A DNA stretch of 8,499 nt, taken from the NCBI GenBank assembly GCA_017529085.1, contig JAFXOC010000321.1, positions 1-8,499 of the forward strand. Direction: 5' to 3'. Position 1 is the stretch's first letter. The number at the start of each line of letters is the position of its first letter. A program made the translations under genes and the position numbers. A model generated the notes under the pieces. The model saw nothing but the letters and a program-made list of their open reading frames with translations, made no database searches and was not told the origin of the DNA. This document shows, piece after piece, positions 5,115-8,499 of the stretch. Source of the DNA: Selenomonadaceae bacterium (GTDB taxonomy: Bacteria; Bacillota; Negativicutes; Selenomonadales; Selenomonadaceae).

Positions 5115-6497
5115 ATGAGAAGACTGCCTAAAAAGATCATGTGTTGTTCGTGTCATCAAATGGTGCCCACGGAACCTCAATATAATATTCCGATTTATGA
5201 AGAGACATCGGGGATAGCTATATGCAGGGCGTGTTTGAAGGAGATATATCACGCCATAGAGAATTTGGCGGCGGAATCCGGCGAACCCGATGCGGAAGTT
5301 GAGATTGTCGAAACCAGCAAGAATTCCGCCACAAAGGCTTTTGATTTGGACGCGATGCTTGCCAACAATAAGCCTCATAAGATAAAGGAGTATTTGGACG
5401 AATACATTATAAATCAGGACAGGGCGAAAAAAATACTTTCCGTTGCCGTTTATAATCACTATAAGCGGATAAAATACGCGAGGGATCAGGAGAAACTCGC
5501 GGGGAGCGCAAAAAAGTCCAAGACGTCAAAGCAGAAAATACAGGCCAATTCGGCGGATTTTGACGAGATAGAAAAGAGCAACGTCATAATGATAGGTCCG
5601 TCCGGTTGCGGCAAGACGGCGTTGTTGTCGCATTTGTCGCGGCTCTTGGACGTGCCTTTTGCCGTAACGGACGCGAGCAGCTTGACGGAAGCCGGCTATG
5701 TTGGCGCGGACGCTGAAGTTGCGGTGAGAAACCTGTATTATGCGGCGGATAAGGATATCGGCAGAGCCGAGAGAGGCATTATCTATCTTGACGAATTTGA
5801 CAAGATAGCGAGAAAATCCGGCATTAACAATTCTATCACGGCGGATCCCGGGCATGAAGGCGTTCAGCAGTCGCTGTTAAAGATGATAGAAGGCAATATG
5901 GTGGAGTTTACCGCGCGCGGTCAGCGCAAGCACCCGGACGCGCCCACCATTAAGATGGACACAAAGAATATACTCTTTATCGTGGGCGGCGCTTTCGTGG
6001 GGATTGAGAAGGAAATTCAGAAGCGCTTGCAAAAGAACGACGCCACAATCGGTTTTGGAGCGAAAATCAACAGCGATGTGGAAAGAGAAAAGTATAACAA
6101 GCTGATACACGAGACCCGTCCCGAGGATTTGATGGAGTACGGGATTTTGCCCGAGGTTATCGGTAGACTTCCGATTATCTGCACGTTGGAGGAATTGTCG
6201 GAAGACGATTTGCTGAGGATTTTGACGGAGCCGAAGAATGCGCCGGTTAAGCAGTATAAGAAGCTCCTGAGCATGGACAACGTGGAGCTTGAGTTTGACA
6301 AGGAAGCGTTGTTGGAAGTCGCGAAAAAGGCGATTGAGAGAAAGACCGGCGCGAGGTCTTTAAAGGGCATTATCGAAGACACCATGCTTGACATTATGTA
6401 CGAACTTCCTAAAGAAGATAAAAAAAGGAAAGTGCGTGTCACGAAGGAATGTATCGAGAAAAAAGCCGCGCCGATAGTTACTTATGTGGACGAATAA
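5115..6497 (+). CDS. ClpX-like AAA+ protein unfoldase, divergent paralogue
   Basis: The 460-residue product has ClpX order: an N-terminal zinc-binding part with C10/C13 and C37/C40, a linker, then the AAA+ core. Motifs are Walker A GPSGCGKT (161-168), pore loop GYVG (194-197), Walker B YLDEFD (224-229), RKH loop (271-273), sensor-1 region NILFIVGGAF (285-294), the IGF loop for ClpP docking (312-314), and sensor 2 GAR (412-414). ATP-driven unfolding of substrates for ClpP is therefore likely. It departs from standard ClpX: a Lys/Ser-rich insertion at about 124-150 before Walker A, Cys in Walker A, GADAEVAV instead of the usual GEDVENIL after the pore loop, and GQRKHP for GGRKHP. No tig, clpP or lon is adjacent. 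I recall a similar clade of second ClpX proteins in clostridia with HKIK-LDEY and EPKNA-KQY-KLL segments. A housekeeping ClpX in a divergent lineage remains possible, so I withhold the symbol. Confidence 0.88.
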   Translation: MRRLPKKIMCCSCHQMVPTEPQYNIPIYEETSGIAICRACLKEIYHAIENLAAESGEPDAEVEIVETSKNSATKAFDLDAMLANNKPHKIKEYLDEYIINQDRAKKILSVAVYNHYKRIKYARDQEKLAGSAKKSKTSKQKIQANSADFDEIEKSNVIMIGPSGCGKTALLSHLSRLLDVPFAVTDASSLTEAGYVGADAEVAVRNLYYAADKDIGRAERGIIYLDEFDKIARKSGINNSITADPGHEGVQQSLLKMIEGNMVEFTARGQRKHPDAPTIKMDTKNILFIVGGAFVGIEKEIQKRLQKNDATIGFGAKINSDVEREKYNKLIHETRPEDLMEYGILPEVIGRLPIICTLEELSEDDLLRILTEPKNAPVKQYKKLLSMDNVELEFDKEALLEVAKKAIERKTGARSLKGIIEDTMLDIMYELPKEDKKRKVRVTKECIEKKAAPIVTYVDE

Positions 6498-6526
6498 AAA
6501 AAGCGGGTTCTCCTCCATGCCGTTTC

Positions 6527-6658
6527 GACTCTCCTCCCTGCCGCTTCGCGGCTGTCCCTCCTCTAAGAGGAGGGCTTTTTGTGCCCCCCTCCTAGAGGGG
6601 GGTAGGGGGGAGAGTCCCGCCCAAAGTGGGGTAAGGGGGAGATTAGCCATGAATAGCA
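6527..6658 (+). repeat. GC-rich nested-hairpin repeat (copy C), composite right end
   Basis: The core 6527-6616 runs GACTCTCCTCCCTGCCG, hairpin GCCGCTTCGCGGC, hairpin CCCTCCTC-TAA-GAGGAGGG with T-run, hairpin CCCCCCTC/GAGGGGGG around CTA (6584-6602), and GGGGGGAGAGTC. A second right-end-like segment follows, GGGGTAAGGGGGAGATTAGCC-ATGAATAG, resembling the right end of copy A (GGGGGGGAGATTCC-GTGAATAG). The HAD gene starts inside this segment. The element fills the gap between the ClpX-like and HAD genes. Confidence 0.75.
6556..6580 (+). terminator. Intrinsic terminator of the ClpX-like gene inside repeat copy C
   Basis: CCCTCCTC (6556-6563), loop TAA, GAGGAGGG (6567-6574), C, TTTTT (6576-6580). 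It is 59 bases after the ClpX-like stop codon and in its direction. It would reduce readthrough into the HAD gene downstream, for which no separate promoter is evident. Confidence 0.72.
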
Positions 6659-7311
6659 AAAATAAAACAATAAAATACTGTTTCGACCTTGATTCCACCA
6701 TAACCAAGGTCGAAACGCTGCCTTTTTTGGCGGAGCATTTCGGCGTAAAACAAGAGATGGCGGCTTTATGCGAAGAATTAAAAGCAAAAAACCTCGACTA
6801 CGCCGAGGATTTAAAACTTAGGTTGAATTTGTTAAAACCCTTTCCCATAAGCGAAATACAGGAAATTTTCACCGCAATCCCCCTATGTAGTCGCATACTT
6901 CGATTTATACGCGAACATAAGGAAGAATGCGTCGTAGTCACAAGCAATATTGATTTATACATAAAACGACTGATGAGTGAAGTTATCGGCTGCAATTATT
7001 ATTCCTCCGTAGGAGTTGAAGAAGGCGACAAGTTGCGGTCAATTAAAAGCGTTATATCGAAAGAAGCTGTTGTAAAGAGTTTGAAAGGGCGACTTTATAA
7101 AGTCGTATTCATAGGCGATGGACGAAACGATGCGGAAGCTATAAAAGCGGCAGATTGGGGAATTGCCGCCTCATACGTAAAAAAAGCCGCCCTAGAGGCG
7201 GCTATAGTTGCAGATATGGAAGTTATGACGGAGGAAGAAGCGATAGACGCGATTATGCGGTTCCAATCTTCACATACAAAGCTTAATGAGCATCTCTCTC
7301 AGAAGTTTTAG
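6649..7311 (+). CDS. HAD-IB family phosphatase (phosphoserine phosphatase-like)
   Basis: The 220-residue soluble protein has HAD motifs in order: DLDST with nucleophile D13 and acid D15, motif II around T98-S99 (VVTSN), a lysine-rich stretch at 138-146 able to supply motif III, and GDGRND (156-161) as motif IV. A helical cap lies at about 20-75. Such enzymes hydrolyse small phosphomonoesters through an aspartyl-phosphate; SerB and MtnX relatives share this layout, but the substrate is not shown. The start is ATG 6649, with AAGGGGGAG (6633-6641) seven bases upstream. The frame is open back to 6484 through the repeat, but that stretch encodes only repeat sequence. The ribosome site and first codons look derived from the right end of repeat copy C. 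The last 42 bases overlap the convergent agmatinase gene. Confidence 0.85.
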   Translation: MNSKNKTIKYCFDLDSTITKVETLPFLAEHFGVKQEMAALCEELKAKNLDYAEDLKLRLNLLKPFPISEIQEIFTAIPLCSRILRFIREHKEECVVVTSNIDLYIKRLMSEVIGCNYYSSVGVEEGDKLRSIKSVISKEAVVKSLKGRLYKVVFIGDGRNDAEAIKAADWGIAASYVKKAALEAAIVADMEVMTEEEAIDAIMRFQSSHTKLNEHLSQKF

Positions 7312-8121
7312 CGCCACAGCCGTGCTTGCGCCGCTTATGTCGTAATGCGGAGACAGTTCCACCATATCAAGCGCGACCACCTTTGATTTATCCAGTACAA
7401 GCATGGCGGCGTTAAGAAGCTCCGTAAAACTTACCCCGCCCGCTTCCGGCGTTCCAGTGCCCGGGAATACCGACGGATCAAGCACGTCTAAATCTATGGT
7501 TAGATATACGGGTCTTCCCTCAAATTCTTTTAAGCGCTCCTCTAAACCGTCAAAATTAAACGGGTGCAAGTTCGTATGCTCTTTACCGAAGACAAATTCT
7601 TCTTTTTCCCCGCTTCTTATGCCAAACTGCGCTATTTTGCCGCCGCCCAACAGGTCATAAGCCCGTCTTATCACAGTTGCGTGAGAGAGTTTTGCGCCTA
7701 GGTAATCGTCCCTTAGGTCAGTATGCGCGTCGAAATGTATAAGCCGCAAATCAGGGTATTTGTCAAGGGCGGCTTCTATCGCGGGAAGCGACACCAAATG
7801 TTCCCCTCCTATCAGGAAGGGGATTTTTTTATCGTCCAAAGTTTTTTTCGCAAAAGCCTTTATATCCGAAAGCGCCTGTTTGGTATCTCCGAAAGTCAGC
7901 TCCAAATCCCCCGCGTCGTAAAATTTCGCGTCCGACAAATCTTTGTCTAAGTATGGGCTGTACGTCTCAAGCCCGAAACTTTCGGCTCTCATAACCCTGC
8001 TTGCAAATCGCGCTCCCGGACGAAACGAAGTCGTCGAATCAAAGGGTGCGCCGAACAGCACAAGCTTTGCGTATTCATACAGCGTTTCCGTCAAAAAAAA
8101 CTTATCAATCCTAGCTTTCAA
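7270..8121 (-). CDS. speB: Agmatinase (ureohydrolase)
   Basis: The 283-residue enzyme hydrolyses agmatine to putrescine and urea with a two-manganese centre. Ligands are in place: H108 in GGEHLVS, D131/H133/D135 in FDAHTD, and D210/D212 in IDLDVLDPS, followed by PGTGTPEAGG. The N-terminal FGAPFDSTTSFRPGARFA is characteristic. The start is TTG at 8121, with GGAGGT (8133-8128) six bases before it. The in-frame ATG at 8148 lies inside the spermidine synthase gene and would add unrelated residues. TTGA at the junction overlaps the spermidine synthase stop, so the two are translationally coupled. Its product putrescine is the substrate of the upstream gene's enzyme. A related ureohydrolase with another substrate cannot be excluded, but the spermidine synthase neighbour strongly favours agmatinase. 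Confidence 0.94.
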   Translation of the reverse strand: MKARIDKFFLTETLYEYAKLVLFGAPFDSTTSFRPGARFASRVMRAESFGLETYSPYLDKDLSDAKFYDAGDLELTFGDTKQALSDIKAFAKKTLDDKKIPFLIGGEHLVSLPAIEAALDKYPDLRLIHFDAHTDLRDDYLGAKLSHATVIRRAYDLLGGGKIAQFGIRSGEKEEFVFGKEHTNLHPFNFDGLEERLKEFEGRPVYLTIDLDVLDPSVFPGTGTPEAGGVSFTELLNAAMLVLDKSKVVALDMVELSPHYDISGASTAVALKLLREMLIKLCM

Positions 8122-8499
8122 TCTTCTACCTCCGCAAGCAAATCCCAAACGTAAGTCGGCAAACTAAACGCCGCCTTATGCAAATTCGTATTGTAATATC
8201 TCGCCTTTATTTCCCGCTTGTTCCAAGCCTCAAAATCCGCGTCTTTCACGGGGTGTATCCCCTTACTCGCAAACCCGAAGAGCCAATGCCCCGAAGGATA
8301 AGTGGGGATATGCGCCTGATAGACTCTGCACACGGGGAACGAAGCGGCAATCCTCGCGTGCGCCCTCTGCATCGCCTGCGCGTCGTTCTCGTAAAACGGG
8401 CTTTCGTGCTGATTTACCATTATCCCGTCCGCTTTAAGAGCTTTATAGCAATTCCCGTAAAACTCCTTCGTAAACAGCCCTTCGCCGGGTCCGAAGGGA
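8118..8499 (-). CDS. speE: Spermidine synthase, C-terminal part (continues beyond window)
   Basis: The frame is open from the right window edge (first full codon at 8498) to TGA at 8118, giving 126 residues. It begins PFGPGEGLFTKEFY, matching the region after the active-site Asp of the family (DP-GPAE-LF). Then come ALKADGIMVNQHESPFY, the acceptor-binding IPTYPSGHWLFGFASK, and the closing YYNTNLHKAAFSLPTYVWDLL. The enzyme transfers aminopropyl from decarboxylated S-adenosylmethionine to putrescine. The catalytic core and S-adenosyl pocket lie outside the window. ATG at 8420 is internal, not a start. It is first in an operon with agmatinase, joined by a stop/start overlap. Confidence 0.95.
   Translation of the reverse strand, partial: PFGPGEGLFTKEFYGNCYKALKADGIMVNQHESPFYENDAQAMQRAHARIAASFPVCRVYQAHIPTYPSGHWLFGFASKGIHPVKDADFEAWNKREIKARYYNTNLHKAAFSLPTYVWDLLAEVED

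Noticed and set aside
6484..6648. Longer start for the HAD phosphatase at ATG 6484, overlapping the ClpX-like stop
   Set aside because: The added 55 residues are translation of the GC-rich repeat (Ser/Leu/Arg/Gly-rich, no family match), with no ribosome site at 6484, while ATG 6649 has a good SD directly before the HAD motif I region.

Overview
The window looks like a chromosomal segment of a Bacillota (Firmicutes) bacterium, most likely a member of Clostridia. The signs are strong AGGAGG-type ribosome binding sites, sigma-A-like promoters with 17-base spacers, GTG and TTG starts, a Bacillus/Clostridium-type release factor 1, a DUF1385 (YqhQ-type) membrane protein next to prfA, a ClpX paralogue of a type I recall from Clostridia, and the speE-speB order also found in Bacillus subtilis. 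Genus and species cannot be read from this sequence.

Left end (1-760): no long gene, but dense structure. Two diverged direct copies of a minus-strand cassette (about 1-198 and 505-706) each hold a sigma-A-type promoter, a leader with a hairpin covering the Shine-Dalgarno, a strong AAAGGGGGTGA site and a 24-residue hydrophobic peptide. For the complete copy, a consensus-like plus-strand promoter drives a short antisense RNA into the toxin 3' end, with a terminator hairpin shared by both directions. I read this as a tandem type I toxin-antitoxin locus of the holin-like/TxpA/Fst sort. A MITE-like element with 14-bp inverted ends and an 8-bp direct flank lies between the copies. A strong hairpin terminator follows at 716-757.

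Minus-strand block (760-5001). The UDP-glucose 6-dehydrogenase gene is broken by a one-base frameshift, with the catalytic cysteine downstream of the break. Upstream of it lies an HD-domain hydrolase gene. Then come prfA (RF1) and a DUF1385 membrane protein. The DUF1385-prfA junction carries a 44-bp imperfect tandem duplication that creates a 15-codon minicistron, coupled by GTGA overlaps on both sides.

Plus-strand block (5043-7311). A promoter divergent from DUF1385 drives a divergent ClpX-like AAA+ unfoldase. A small HAD-IB phosphatase follows, whose ribosome binding site sits in a repeat element. The right end (7270-8499) holds a minus-strand polyamine operon: spermidine synthase (C-terminal part only) coupled by stop/start overlap to agmatinase. 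Agmatinase makes putrescine, which spermidine synthase consumes. It overlaps the HAD gene tail to tail.

A family of GC-rich nested-hairpin repeats (three copies: 209-352, 2877-2998, 6527-6658) occupies three gene junctions. Each copy carries an oriented hairpin plus T-run, so the repeats probably act as intrinsic terminators.
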